This document shows, one piece after another, positions 21,535 through 34,599 of a stretch of DNA of 64,000 bases. The position numbers and the translations under genes were made by a program. Below the pieces are notes generated by a model. It saw nothing but the letters and a program-made list of their open reading frames with translations. It ran no database searches and was not told the origin of the DNA. Numbering within the stretch: the first letter of the stretch is position 1; each line of letters opens with the position of its first letter. This stretch comes from Antedon mediterranea (Eukaryota; Echinodermata; Crinoidea; Comatulida; Antedonidae). The stretch is taken from NCBI RefSeq assembly GCF_964355755.1, contig NC_092672.1, forward strand, positions 16,118,501 through 16,182,500, in the 5' to 3' direction.

Positions 21535-22945
21535 GTCACTTTGACGAATTATAGGTGATCATTTTTATAATTTTAATAGTAAAAGTTGATGTACGCCATC
21601 CTATGACATGATGCATATACAAGTATAGTGCCGAGTTGTACCTATTATGTGTCATATATAATATGTACAGTATACTGTATATCCATATACAGTGTAGCAT
21701 AGGTGAAAATATGGGACCCACATCATGTTCTGATTTTTGGTATGATGACGTTATCAAAATAAACTTGAAGTTGACAATTTCCAAAGATAATGAAACTTTA
21801 GCATGTAGATGCGCAGTGCACGCTCTTTAAAAGTGTTATAAATGTGATGAAAGAGATTAAAAAACTACTTTTTAAATTCAACTGGCCATATCATAACGTC
21901 ACAACATCCGATAGGCTTAATTTCTAAAATTCATCAGCTGTCACAATGAATTAAAATCATCAAGGTCACCTTTAATTCTGAAGAGCTGTGAGATATTAAA
22001 ATATACGCTGAAGGTGAAATTACTCTACCCACATTAGTTTTTACGCGTGATGACATCATCACACGAAAAATATTGGCAACTCATGATAAGGATAACTAAT
22101 TTAGCAAGCACATACTGAAAATCGTGTTCAAACGGAGATGTGCTCTATTCAATGTCATAACCTACAAAAATTATAGATAAAAAATCCTAATTTTTAAATT
22201 GAAGTAGCCATTTGATGACGTCATGACATTTTGTATGTCAAATGTGTACATGAATTCATATCTACAACTCAATGGCTTCCCGAATAAATTAAAAAAATTG
22301 GAGGTCTGTGGAGCCGTGAAATGTGCAAAAGGTCACATTTGTGCAAACAACCACATTTGTGCAAACATTTTACCTTCAAATGTGCAAACAACCACATTTG
22401 TGCAAACATTTTACTTTCAAATGTGAAAATCTGTAAAAATGCATAACCCGCAAATGTGCAAACACCACGCCGTTAAATGTAAAAACGATCAGTTTTGACG
22501 TTAAATGTGCAAAAGGTATTCTAAAAATGTGCAAAGAATTTCTTTAACCAAACTCATATTCAATTATATATTTTTGGTTTGTAGGTCTTTCAGAGAAGAA
22601 ATAACAATAGGAAAAAAAGTATAACTAGATTTGAACTCGTCACTACGGACGAGTTAGGTTATCCGCACCGCAAGGGCCACGAGCACGTCATACGTTAGAA
22701 TATTGCGCGCAGAAAAATGATTATGCCATTGAAGCAATTTCAGTGTGCTCTCTATTTTGTGTCACGTCTAAGTATATACGGTATACACTATATACTGTAT
22801 ACAGTGCAGAATAGGTGAAAATAAGTGATCAAAGTTATTGACGCTTTTGAACATGATGACGTTATCACAATTTTAAAAATTGTGAATCATGCGAAAGATA
22901 ATTGATTAACCTAGACAATATAAAAAAATACAGATAAGTGGAAAT
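21535..22945. repeat. Copies of a TGACGTCAT-rich dispersed repeat, left cluster
   Basis: Several degenerate copies of the units that make up 32765-34580 (landmarks TGACGTCATCA, GGCCATTYGATGACGTCA, AGCGCATCTCC, GTGTACTATACTG-type stretches). The segment 22640-22945 is the reverse complement of about 34270-34575, both ending in GACGAGTTAGGTTATCC. Family unknown; no coding. Confidence 0.65.
22300..22530. repeat. Short interspersed AAATGTGCAAA motif array
   Basis: The phrase AAATGTGCAAA or its complement-like partner CACATTTGTGCAAAC recurs about nine times between 22319 and 22535, in both orientations, separated by 10-40 bases. The local ORF only reads the repeats. Confidence 0.75.
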
Positions 22946-23637
22946 TTTGGACATTAATATAGTAGCAAGTTATTTTATTAAGATAAGTATACTTCTGTTT
23001 GTTATTTTAGGCTAAACTAGGCCAATAATATAATAATTACATCTACTTTACTTCCAATTCTGTGCACCCCCTTTCAGTGTTCCTGTGTTCCTATGCAACA
23101 CAACAGACGACACTGCGACAGGCACTCCTTTTGCCTTTGCGCCTAAATGCCCAACTAGCCTAGGAGGAGAGGAGGAGAGTATATTCTAAGGTTTTCATGA
23201 TCTATATATAAATTTACGTAAGGGCAAAATTCGGTAAATCGCGCGTTATTTCTAGAATGTTTACTCGATGGTATATAAAGTTGGTTCATACTTTCGGTAC
23301 TGATTTTAACCGCCTGATGTAACCCTGTTTAGGTTCAAAGATTTGCCCCAAATAGGGGTGTTTTCCGATCGTGGTATACACTGTCTAATGGATGTCCATC
23401 TTGAAAAATACCCGCCACAAAAATGCGAGGAGGCTTCGCATTTTCCTATCTCCTCCTACGATAATTGTTTTTAATAGCTGAAAACCGGTTGAACAGCTCG
23501 AGTACAGTATCATAATGTTGAAGACAGGCCGATTTTCTTTAAAAAATACTATTTTGATAGATTTAATATACGTTTATGCAAATGTATTGATTTGCAATGA
23601 ATGGAACATTCCAAATTATTTGGTTTAACCATACTTG

Positions 23638-24420
23638 CATACCTCCATGGTTTAACACAAGTAGGTAAATTTATAGACCCTTGGAAAATAAACAGAAATA
23701 GTATTGTAATGCTATACAATACTGCAAATAGGTATTAACCACTTTTGATCGCCATTTGAATCAAAAGTGTGTTGGTACTGTTAAATATAATATAAACAAA
23801 TATGCAGGGGTCCCAAGTCTACCGCTACTCGCGCTAGTCTACCGCTTTTACTACCCATCTACCGCGCTACCGCTATCTCGACGTTTTCTACCGCATTTTG
23901 ATTTTTTTTACCGCATTTTCAAATTTCCCCATATTTTTGGCCAAATTGATTTACGGTTACACCCAGGCTCAGCCCAGGTCAACAATTGTCAATAGCCAGA
24001 CAAAAGTGAGGCAGGATATTGAAACAATGTCTATTCATGCAGTCTCCGTGGTCTATTATTGTATTTTTATTTGTATGCACTGCCTTTGTTAAACCGTAAC
24101 AATAATTTAAACATGCACGGTGTACTACACGCCGGACGGTAGAAAAAAAAGAAGCGTGCAACCAACCGTGAATCAATCACGTGGTAACCGGAATACGCGA
24201 TTATCAATTTTGGGAGGATCCAAGTTTAAACTAAATAAACGCTTTGATTACACAGTGGTTGGGGCACGTTTTTAATAGTTATTACATTTTTAAACACCCT
24301 CATAATTAATGAACTCTACCAATGTTGATCCGCCATCAAAGAACAACAGATCGCACACATCGCACGAGGTTGTTGAGGCGGTGTTTTATTTGGTTTTACC
24401 ATGGAGGTATACCTCCATGG
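23638..24420. repeat. Segment bounded by CCATGGAGGTATACC palindromic motif
   Basis: The left edge has GCATACCTCCATGG (23637-23650). The right edge has the perfect 22-base palindrome CCATGGAGGTA-TACCTCCATGG (24399-24420). A related palindrome ATCATGGAGGTATCCTCCATGAT lies at about 4014-4036. It may be the termini of an unknown element; no duplication was established. Confidence 0.5.
23817..23915. repeat. CTACCGC heptamer cluster
   Basis: TCTACCGC or CTACCGC occurs about seven times within 100 bases with irregular spacing, separated by CTACTCGCG or TTTTACTACCCA-like stretches. A degenerate short tandem array. Confidence 0.7.
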
Positions 24421-26035
24421 TTTTACTGTACGATCCGATAATACGAACATGTTAAATGATTTAAAAGGCATGGATTCGCCAAGCAAGTAGGCCTACGTTT
24501 AATAAAAATTTACCTAAGATTTTCGTAAGCTCTTTTGTTCGAACTTGTTATTTATATAGCAATAATCCACCCGTTCCGGCATGCACGCTAGGCCTCTAGC
24601 CTAGGCCTACTCTCCCTCGATCGATGTCGCTAGGGAGTCCGTCGCTAGTGGGGAATTTCCCAGCGATAAGAAATCGGCGAAATAGCTCATAAACGGCCTA
24701 CATTTTAATGTTATATCTTCAATGCCAGTGTAATTACGTATGGATAAACAATATAAAACTCAATGTTTTTCATCTGAAATAATATGTTAACTCGCGTAAT
24801 GTAGCATAAGACGGATTCGGAATAGTTATTTCGATTGTTTTTGGGTTTTAAAATGGTAGCTAGCTAGAGCCTAGAAGTAGAAGCCCTAGGCTAAGCCTAG
24901 GCCTGTGCCTAAAAAAAATGAGTAAATTCTATTGGGCAATACTATCATGTGTAAATATTGTACGTTATGTAATTAAGTTAAATTATTTTATATACTGAAT
25001 TTTTAGTTAAAATACAGTATATATTTTTTAAATTCTTTGTACTGAGGATGTGTCCATAAAAAAAATAAGAATGTAAAAATACTGATGGATAAACCTATGT
25101 AACAATTTATGTGTAAATATTGTATATACTGTATATGTAACATATTTAGTTAATTAAGAGACGTAAACGACACGCGTGTTGATTTTCAATTCCCCGCGCG
25201 TTGACTTTCGACGCCCCGACGAATTGAATGTGGTTCACGACAAAATCTCCTGCAAATGGACTTTCCCAAGTTGGGACCTCTGAATATACTAATAAACTTT
25301 ATCACTGTGAGTGTGGGTAGCCCCTACTTTTAGATTAAACACATAATAATATAATTCTTTATTACTGTCGGTTGTTTCTCAACGTTTGTATTAATTAATA
25401 ATTACAAAAATATAAACGTATTAGTGGTCTTTAAATGTACTTTACTATTTCAATCGACCATGAGACAGTGAAAGTTTTAATAAAGTATTAAATCGGAAAT
25501 GTTTTACTCTATTTAGTGGTATATTATTTATAGGCCTATAAAAAAATATTTCGTTACTGGTACTGGTACTGGTACTGGTTCAAATAACCGTCTCACAGAG
25601 ACATCTGGTAGCCATTGACTTGAAGTTGGCATTTGGATGTGTTACTTTTAAATGTAGGCCTACAGTATGAGAGTGACTACTACCAAATTACACAGTCACA
25701 AAACAACTGAGAGTGGATAATAAAGAAATATATTAAAGAACCATTTAATATAAAGAATATATTAAAAAATTGTTCCTCTTTGTACCTATCCTCATCCCCA
25801 ACGCTCAACTCTAATGTTAGATACAAAACCCTAAACTCTAATAGATACAAAATTGGGTTTGTTTAAATGAGTCCAAATAACAAATTTGGACTCATTTGTG
25901 ACAAGTTTCTAGGTGCTAATTTTGGTTGACTACATAAATCACTGTGTCTATTTATTTGTTTCTGTAAAAGACAATGTTTTATAGTCCTGCCGTACGTACA
26001 TTTGAAATCGCCAGTTTTTTTACGCTGAAATTACT
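24421..26035. other. Intronic stretch, nothing recognised
   Basis: Contains an interrupted GGTACT microsatellite at about 25556-25580 and several AGGCCTAGGC motifs. No exon or known element was recognised. Confidence 0.4.
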
Positions 26036-26039
26036 ATGT

Positions 26040-26102
26040 ATTCGAGAACCATCTGTGGGCACGAACTAGATGGTACGCGAGCGAAGCGAGCGTACCATCT
26101 AG
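26040..26102 (+). repeat. Hairpin-ended 3' terminus, Helitron-like subfamily 2
   Basis: GAGAACCATCTGTGGGCACG is followed by a hairpin: arms CTAGATGGTACGC and GCGTACCATCTAG around GAGCGAAGCGA, ending in CTAG followed by T. The same layout with a different stem occurs at 30240-30292 and, inverted, at 46128-46185. The arms differ in sequence but pair perfectly, so pairing rather than sequence is conserved. Confidence 0.7.
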
Positions 26103-26999
26103 TATTTATATCATGCGTTAACTTTCTGTAGAAAATGAATGGCATGTTGTACAGGAAGCGCACTGTGTTTTGGTGGTCTGTTAATCTCTGATATATATAC
26201 CCTACAGCCATGTGAATAACACAATGTAATTTAGTATACAATGATTACAGTAACCGCCGTGTCTATAACACAAATCAATAAAACACCAAATACGCCACAC
26301 ACTTTTTTCGGTCATGTACATTAAAGACATTTCATGTTTATTTTATGCCTATGAAATAATAAAATAATACTATGTTTCTCGTTTAATACCATGATTATAT
26401 AAAAAACCTTCATACACGAGAACAAAATTAACGATATTACACTCCACTCAGTACAGGGGTGTAAATATACCACGCAGAAAGCTTGCACACACGGACCAGG
26501 GCGGTAATGGAAAATGGTGTACTTTTGGAGTGATGGCATCAGCATTCACACGAGGAGCGAGCTTAGACAACGTGACGCTGGTGGTAGTAGAAGTGCATGT
26601 GTTTTGAAAATAACTCAGTTGTGGTTATTTTCTGAAGATTTTAAATCGTGTTTTCTTTTTAAAATCTTGAATTCATAAATAGTAATTAAACTCTTAACTC
26701 TTTCACTACGTAGGCCTTCACACAACTATAGTGAAACCCTATCTCTAGCCTACTCTTCTTAATTAAAAGAGTCAGGTGCGTCAAATCCACATCTAGCGAC
26801 TGTCGCGGGTTGGTTGTATCTTTTTTTTTCGGAGAATTAATTATTCACCATAATTGGTGTAATCATACAATATTCCTGTTTTAGTTCGTAGTATCAGTGA
26901 TTTCCGTTGTTTTCCACGTACTAGGCCTAGGCTACATCAATATTAATAATACTAATATTTTGATCAATTACTTAAAAATGCTAAATTATTTTTAAACCT

Positions 27000-29230
27000 C
27001 TGATATATATAATAATAATAATAATAATACCACATATAATTCATGTGTTTGAAATCAAAAGTACAGAAAAGAAGTGAACAAAAATCAAACCCATAAAAAT
27101 ACAGTGTTAAACTTTATATAAAAATAACCTCATATAATATATGATGTGGGTTGTCAACTACAATTATACTTTACATGCTGGTTTAAGAACCCTGTAATAG
27201 TTACTTAAACTTATTGAATGCCTGTAACTTTTGTTTAATTTTTGTTTGTGATTGCGATCCAACAAAAGGTATTGTTTTTTGATCGCAATTCCATGTGCTC
27301 CCAAGCAATAACACAGGAAGGTATTGTTTTTGGATCACAATAGTATGAGAGGCTTTGTTTTGCTATGCCTCCGATGGAATATACACTATTGCTGATTATA
27401 TAACACCTAAATAAATTCCTGTCATTTGATTGGACGATTGTGGGTAACATGGCCTGCAATAGTACGCACTATTAAACAATCGTTTAATAGTACTTTTTGA
27501 AACATTTTTGCCTACGAAAAAAAAAACGTTTCGCGTATGAAAAAAAATCTAGTATACAAATTACCACCCTAAATTTTAGAAATACTGTAATATGCGTTTA
27601 AGCCTTGCTAGGCCTAGGATTGTTTGGTCGTTTGTTGACATAATTAACACAAAAGTAGGTGTGTTTATAAAATCTATATAAATATAACATTTAATATAAA
27701 ATTATTAAAAACCAAATGTTACCGTTTTTCAATGTGATTGTGAATGAAATGTAGGCCTTGGCTAGGGCTAAGCCCTACCTTATTTGATTCAAATGACAGG
27801 AATTTATTTAGAAGTTATTTAAAACAAATAATGAATGTTTTGTGTTTGTGTAATGGTACAAATAATGGCATTTGGTGATTGATAAAAGGTTAAATATCAA
27901 CTCGGCGTTGCCTCGTTGATATATAACCTTTCATCATTCACCTCATGCCATTATTTGTACCATTACACCCATAAACATTCATTATTTGTACACTAGCTAT
28001 CAAAAGAGAACAATGCTATTGTTACGCTCGAGTAGGCATGCCTATCTACAGGCCTTGGCTAAGCCCAGAGTCTAGTGATTGTTGATATTAAATATTAATA
28101 AAATTGCTTCGTTTTCATTTTGTCACCGAGGAGTTTCTCTAGAAAACTTAATTTAAATCAATATATGTGGCAAATGCAAGCGAAATTTAGACAAATAAAT
28201 AAATAGATTTTAACATTTTGTGTGGTATGTTGGTTAAAAAGATGGTGTAAATGATGTATGATTTTCATAAAACCTATCATGTTTTATGTTTAAATTGAAA
28301 GTGTTCCAGTGGATTGATTTTAATGAAAATTTTGCATAATAATAGTGAATTAATGAAGGTGCGAAGTTTCATTGAAATAAAACAATTAGAATACCCTTTT
28401 GCTAAGGCGTAAACTGAAACGCCCTGTTTTTTTTATTTGTCATTTCCTGTTACGTTAAAAGCATTTTTCACAAAACACTGACAGTATTTTAAATCTTGGA
28501 TTATGCAGTTTCAGTATTTGTGAAAATCTCAATTTTGAAATTCCGACTTTTGTCTGCTTTCCCAAGCATGTGCCACATATTCTATGTTAAAAGGCACAAT
28601 AAAATAATAATTGTGGCCGTATAACGTTTTGTCGTATTTCATAGGTTTCATATACGGTGAAAGTAGGAAAAAAGCCACCACTGTTAAAAGCCACCAACAA
28701 TGGACTATACCATTTCAAAATGCAGTGGCATTTGGAAGAGGTAACATGAAAAGTGTAGGCATCCTTTGATTAGCTTTGATAATGTTTCTAAATAACACCT
28801 ACACCCAAATTGCTATTCACAATAACACAATTAAATAAAAATTGATTGTCCAGCACTCCCACTTTACAATGGTAAAGTCCATTGTTGGGTGGCTTTTTAC
28901 AATGGTGGCTTTATACAGGGGTGGCTTTTTTCCGATTTCCTATACGGTAGGCCTACTATATCTATATATAAATTATGGTTAATTCTGACATAGGCGAGCA
29001 CAATGCAAAAACTTCGGTACAAATCTCCGCCTTCGATACCTACCTTATCTATCCGAGATGTACCGCGAAACGTAGATTTGATAACATTAGTGTGCACGCC
29101 GACGCTATGTTCCATATTTATATCTTAGGAAGATATTATAAAGAGTTTTTTAACAACATTTATGATTTCAACATTAGATTTTCCTCTCAATTTCAATTCT
29201 TCCCGGTCAAAGTAATTTCCGGGTTTAAGA
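27000..29230. other. Intronic stretch, repeats only
   Basis: Contains an (ATA)n run near 27010, segments with GATTGCGATC..AAAACAATACC related to 30510-30540, and the palindromic element at 27822-27990. No exon was recognised. Confidence 0.4.
27822..27990. mobile_element. Palindromic MITE-like repeat, copy 1
   Basis: Arms beginning AAACAAATAATGAATGTTT fold back on ACATTCATTATTTGTA across about 80 bases each (also AATGGTACAAATAATGGCAT against its complement). The loop carries AACTCGGCGTTGCCTCGTTG. A diverged copy is at 32145-32311. Confidence 0.75.
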
Positions 29231-29235
29231 TAAGT

Positions 29236-30292
29236 TCACCTTGCAACGACCTGGTTTCAAATATTTTCTCTCTTTTAAACACAAGGGAGCAGTTAAAATA
29301 ATAGATTTGACCCTAAAGGTGACTGGAAACAGGCACTTTCCATCAATCAATACAGTGTCCCTTTGGAAGACGAAAAAAAAATCAGATAGTAGGAGTCATA
29401 GCCATTTCAGTTTTTTGTTTATTTTAAAACATACCACGTGTGTGTGAAGGTACAGTAGTTAAATTATACTGCAAATTAATAAAGATCAAATTAAATATAC
29501 GTCATAAAGAATCAGAATATATTGTGGGGAATAGTATTATAAATTACATAGGGAGATTTGATGATAAGACATTTTTCGAGTGAAATCCCGATAGCTGAGT
29601 TTTATTGAGTAAGCTTGCAGGAATAACTGTAGGCTATCTTCCTGTGTCCCGTTAGGACCAAGATGTCTGCCCATGTTGCAAGCCGTAATGTCTTCTTTCT
29701 TGGGCCCACTCTGTTACGGCAGTTTCAAAAGATGATTAAATTAAATAATGTATTAATAATTATTAGGATGGTATTCATTTGAATAAACGCCTCTCCAATA
29801 AAACATCACTTTGAATAATAACAACCCCCCCCCCCCCCAACCCAACTATCCAATAAACGTCCATCCACATATTTATAATAACACAATTATACTATTTGTA
29901 GTAGAATTCACCGCACTGTTATCTACAAAATTTAACAAGCATTTGTTATTCTTTTTTACCACTTTTCATATCTACTGTATTAGAGGATTTCATTTGATTA
30001 TAAATGTTACCATATTATTAAAACTAAAAAATTTAACATATATCCCTCGAATAAGCACCTCCCTCAAATGACCTCCGCCTCCCCAAAGGGCCCTACCAAA
30101 CAATAAAAACTATACTTTAAAATGTTATTAATCATCTAAAACACTGTGAAACAAAGTAGTTTAGTTTTACGAATGTCAAGCATTTTCAATAATGGTAACC
30201 GACAGAAAATGTATAAGGAGAACATTATCATTCCGAGAACCATCGTCTACACTTCCTAGAGGGGGAGCGAGCGAAGCGAGCTCACCCTCTAG
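29236..30292 (+). mobile_element. Helitron-like element ending in a hairpin and CTAG, copy 1
   Basis: Aligns end to end with the inverted copy at 46128-47170. It starts TCACCTT and ends with a hairpin: CTAGAGGGGGAGC, loop GAGCGAAGCGA, GCTCACCCTCTAG, followed by T. TC...CTRR-T ends with a 3' hairpin are the layout of Helitrons or Helentrons. However, the stem here includes the CTAG, and no Rep/helicase is present, so the class is an inference. A poly-C run lies at 29826-29839. Confidence 0.6.
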
Positions 30293-30643
30293 TAGTACTA
30301 AGCATGCTAGATAGAGATGAGTACGAACATGTGGTACTTTTAACATTTAACAATAATCACTAGACTCTGGGCCTTGCTAGCTAGGCTAAATAAAAATATC
30401 GGACGTAAATGCTGTATTTTTCAATCATTGTTCCCCTCCATTCATTGATAACAATGTTGTTTATAACACATATATATATATAGACGCATGACAAAACATT
30501 GCAGTTCGTAGAATTGCGATCAAAAACAATACCTCGTAGCTACGCATAGCCATGAAGTAGCCACAAAGCTAGAACGTGGGTTACGTTGCAGACATTTTTA
30601 GTTACTTTAGTTTAATACCATAATAACAAATCACACTACTCAC

Positions 30644-30711
30644 ATAGCAAAGAAGAAACTATCGGTCCTTGTACTGGGTCAGACATAAGTGCGTCTTTTT
30701 CATAATATTTA
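30644..30711 (-). CDS. SGSM1/2: SGSM1/2-like, small exon KYYEKDALMSDPV
   Basis: A 68 bp exon; acceptor TTATTTCAG, donor GTGAGT. One entry base completes the Ser codon of the previous exon. The rest reads KYYEKDALMSDPVQGPIVSS and LL, leaving phase 1. It joins the RUN-domain end (ENC-S) to KYYEKEALLADPV-type sequence exactly as in SGSM1/2. It lies only 120 bases from a fold-back Mutator-like element and about 350 bases from the Helitron-like 3' end. Confidence 0.96.
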
Positions 30712-30833
30712 CTGAAATAAATAAGGAATGAAATATTTAAAAACAAAATACTATTTTATTTCTGTTTGTTTATTCTGAAATAAAGCGATCAATCAATTAT
30801 AATAATATATTATGGAACAATGGTGATCTCTGG

Positions 30834-31915
30834 GGGTGTCACGAAAGCTCAGATCACGAAAGCTCAGACCCCCTAAGACCTAAGATCACGAAAGCTAAGA
30901 CCCAACACCTAAGATTACAAATACTAAGATATACTACAGCTTAAAAACAATACTTGTTTATCCATACATAATTTTAAACACAGTAGGTTTCATTTATTAC
31001 CATAAATATAATTTAATACTACCGCAAAACATAGATAAACTCACATTATTTTCGCCCGTTGAGTAAATGTATATTTTTTCTTTACAACAAACAAACTTGA
31101 CGGGTTGTTTGTTGGTATATATTTACTCCATTGTGTTGGTTCAGAGGATGTTTTTCTTACGCACCTGCCTTTCTTGTATTTTGACTCCAAATTTGTTGAC
31201 TAACTTTATCCTGAACACCACACATTAAAATTAGGACTTATAAGTACTTTCAGAAGGAGAAACACATAATAACAAATAAATAAATCCTTTAAATTGATGA
31301 TTTTACAGATGTGTTTCTTTGTATACTGTAATGTAACTGACCTCGAGCTCCCCATGCTCAATGTTTTTGTTTCTATGGAGCGCCAAAAGAGCAACAATAA
31401 TAGTACAAGTATAAAAACAGAAAGAAAACGAAACAAAAAAACTTATCATGATTTTTAAATTAAAATTTATTTGCCAGTATTTATTTCTTCGTACTTGCAT
31501 GATTATACTATTATCATTACAATTTTAATTTTACATTGTTCCATCCACACTGTAGATGGACTCCACAGAGTTTTCAGCCCTCTATATAATTTTTGCTCTT
31601 TTGACGTTCCATAGAAACAAAAACATTGAACATGGCCCATGGGGTAGGCCTACTGTACTGTAGGCTAGTCATTTTGTGTGCGAGAAAAACGTCTGTAAAA
31701 TCATCAATTTAAAAATGTATTTGTTACTTTTTATGTGATTCTTTTTCATGAAAGTGCCAATTCTAAGGTGTGGTATTCAGAATAAATGTTGGGAGTTAAA
31801 ATACAAGGCAGGTGCGAAAGATAAATATTTGTAATCTTAGGTGTTGGGTCTTAGCTTTCGTGATCTTAGGTCTTAGGGGGTCTGAGCTTTCGTGGTCTGA
31901 GCTTTCGTGACACCC
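30834..31915. mobile_element. Fold-back Mutator-like element, copy 1 (1082 bp)
   Basis: The ends are GGGTGTCACGAAAGC and its complement. The 10-base target duplication TGATCTCTGG is perfect at 30824-30833 and 31916-31925. The terminal ~90 bases repeat CACGAAAGCT(A/C)AGACC units. The arms continue inward for several hundred bases (for example AATGTTTTTGTTTCTATGGA at about 31360 against its complement near 31610), so most of the element is a palindrome. Long TIRs plus 9-11 bp duplications point to Mutator-like elements. No transposase; non-autonomous. Confidence 0.92.
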
Positions 31916-32144
31916 TGATCTCTGGCTGCAATTTTGCTCTATTCAATGACGATGACATTTTTAAATTACATGATATATTATATAAAACATCAAGAGAGAG
32001 TTGGCAGGTGTAAAATCCAGTAGATATCCTAACCTATCCTAGGTCTTTAAAATCTGAATCAAATGTAGTCTAGAAGGTAGGCTTAGACGAGGCCTAGCTT
32101 TCTTTCAATTTGAATGAATGACAAGAATCTTTTAGATATTATAT

Positions 32145-32311
32145 AAAACAAATAATGAATGTTTTATAATCGTGCTATGGTACTAATAATTTCTTTCGCT
32201 GAAAGAAGGTTATATTCCACTCAGCTGTAGCCTCATGAAAATATAACCGTTCATCTTTCACATTTTGATCTTGAAATTATTTGATCACACTCATAAACAT
32301 TCATTATTTGT
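32145..32311. mobile_element. Palindromic MITE-like repeat, copy 2
   Basis: Same arms (AAACAAATAATGAATGTTT and complement) as 27822-27990 with a more diverged middle (AAGAAGGTTATATTCCACTC, loop GCTGTAGCCTC). Confidence 0.65.
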
Positions 32312-32450
32312 ATAATATAACATGTATTTTAAAATCCTATAGATGCATCCTAATTATTTGCAAATAACATATAAAAATCTAATAAAGAAATATTGATTGA
32401 AAGATGACTTCTCATTATATAGTTTTATACTACAAATGTATTTAACTTAC

Positions 32451-32603
32451 GAGCAATTCTCACATAAGTATTCAACAATCTTGGCTAACTGTTTCTCAAA
32501 AAGTGCAATCCTTATCCACATGTATCGATGTTGCAATGCTGCTCGTCTTTCCTGAAGGTTATTTTTATCAAAAACTTCATCTGTAAAACTCAGGAACTTT
32601 TTA
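32451..32603 (-). CDS. SGSM1/2: SGSM1/2-like, RUN-domain exon with WIRIALFEKQLAKIV
   Basis: A 153 bp exon; acceptor AATTTTTAG, donor GTAAGT, phase 2 at both ends. It encodes KKFLSFTDEVFDKNNLQERR, AALQHRYMWIRIALFEKQ and LAKIVEYLCENC. The block W-RIALFEK-L-KIV-YL-ENCS is the C-terminal helix region of the RUN domain in SGSM1/2, which in vertebrates binds small Rab/Rap GTPases. An alternative acceptor 22 bases further on (TTTACAG) would break the phase with the previous exon, so the upstream one is preferred. Confidence 0.95.
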
Positions 32604-32764
32604 CTAAAAATTGGTTGAAAATATACATACTATATTATCATATATTTAAAAATAAAATCACTCTGAAACTGAAGCTTGCATTCCAAATCTGTCCATATAC
32701 TTTAAAAGAGTAATATTCATTCATTCTTGCAATGAACAAAATAAGAATAACACACAAGATGAAA

Positions 32765-34580
32765 AATTAGATTCAATTCGTCACTATGACGTTAAAAAGT
32801 TAAAAACAAAACTTTTTGCGTGATTTATGTTTTTTTATTTTAAACAATTTCTACTTAAAATTACGTCATACGAGCATTGGATAATTTGCGCACGTTTTTG
32901 ATGAAAAAGTTAAAAAATTGGTCAAAATTATGCCTTTTTTAAACACTTGTATAGTTTATAAACTATACAGTGGAAGTTATTTTTATTACATATTCTGGAA
33001 GTTGATGAGTTGTAGATATCAGATCATAAATTAATATAGCTAACAGGACACTGTGACGTCATTCTATGGCCACCCGAAAATAAAATATAGGATTTTTGTA
33101 TCTTTCATCAAAGCTCAAGACATTTAATAGAGCGCATCTCCATTTTCACCACGATTTTGATTTGTCTAGATCAATCAACTATCTTTCGCATGAGTTAAAA
33201 ATATTTTAATTTTTATGACGTCATCATGTCTAAAAATGTAAATGACGTGGGTCACTTATTTTCATCTTTACAGTAAATTTCAATCTATTATAGCTCGTTT
33301 GAATAAAAAGTGATAATCATGATTAAAACGTTTTCTGGAAGCTATTGGATTGTAGATACGAATTCATGTGAACATTTTGCCAATCAGATGTTGTGACATT
33401 ATCAAATAGCCAGTTGAATAAAAAAAGTCGTATTTTCATCTTTTGCGTCATAGTTCATCACAACAATATGTTGTTGCCGAGATAATTTCCTTACGAAATT
33501 GCTATCTTAGTGTTTTATTTTTATACCGTCGCCATAGGAATAAATGGCGGGTCCCGCAATTTCCCCTATTCTATACTGTATGTAATATGTTTACAGATTA
33601 TACTGTATATACTTTACTGTATATGACACAAAATTGACAGAATTCAGCACTAACAACATATCATATTCTTAAGTTCAGGTCATAATGCCATACTCTTTTT
33701 CTGTGTGCAATATTCCCGATTTTGATATTGTCTAGGTCAATCAACTATCTTTCTTTTTTTTTTTTTTATCTTATTCTTCTTTCCCAGAATTTTGTGTCAC
33801 CTGTATCTCAAATTCTTATCAGCGTTACACCGTATAACTGTAGAAGTGCAGGAAACTTCGTTTTATGACTTTATAGTCGCGCAGTGTAAGTTACGCGCAA
33901 TTTTATGAATTTCGCGTATTTAACTTACCGAGTAGATCGAAAACCATAAGACAATTTAAATTGAAACTTGGCAAAAGTGTAATTTATATTATGCGCTATA
34001 ACTTTCTATAAAAAAATTTTTCTATCAAAAAATTCCTCAAATTATGCCTTTTTTTAAACAGCCATAGATTCTAAACTACATGGTGAAGTTTATTTTTTAT
34101 TACTTATTCTGAAAGTAGATGAGTTCTAGATATCGAATCATACATCAATATGGCTAACTGGAATTGTGACGTCATCGAATGGCCACTCGAATATAAAATA
34201 TAGGATTTTTGTCTCTTTCGTCATAGCTCATCACATTCAATAGAGCGCATCTCTACTTATCTGTATTTCATTTCCCCCCATTTTTTTATATTGTCTACGT
34301 CAATCAATTATCTTTCACATGATTTAACATTTTAAGAATTTTTATGACGTCATTATGTGCAAAAGCGTCACTAACTTTGGTCACTTATTTTCACCTATTC
34401 TGCACTGTATGTAGTACGTATACAATATATAGTGTTATACTGTATAAACTTGGAGGTGACACAAAATAGAGAGCACACTAACATTTTTTCAATAGCATAA
34501 TTTTTCTGTGCGCAATATTCTAACGTATGACGTGCACGTGGCGTTGCACTGTGGATAACCTAACTCGTCCTAGTTTTTGT
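32765..34580. repeat. TGACGTCAT-rich repeat array, right cluster
   Basis: At least three degenerate units of several hundred bases share GAAGTTGATGAGTTGTAGAT, GTGACGTCATTCTATGGCCA, ATAAAATATAGGATTTTTGT and AGAGCGCATCTC. The right end CTAACTCGTC (34560s) is the complement of the start of the 22640 copy. The family is unknown; no coding was seen. Confidence 0.7.
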
Positions 34581-34599
34581 TATTTTGGTCCAAGAAAAT

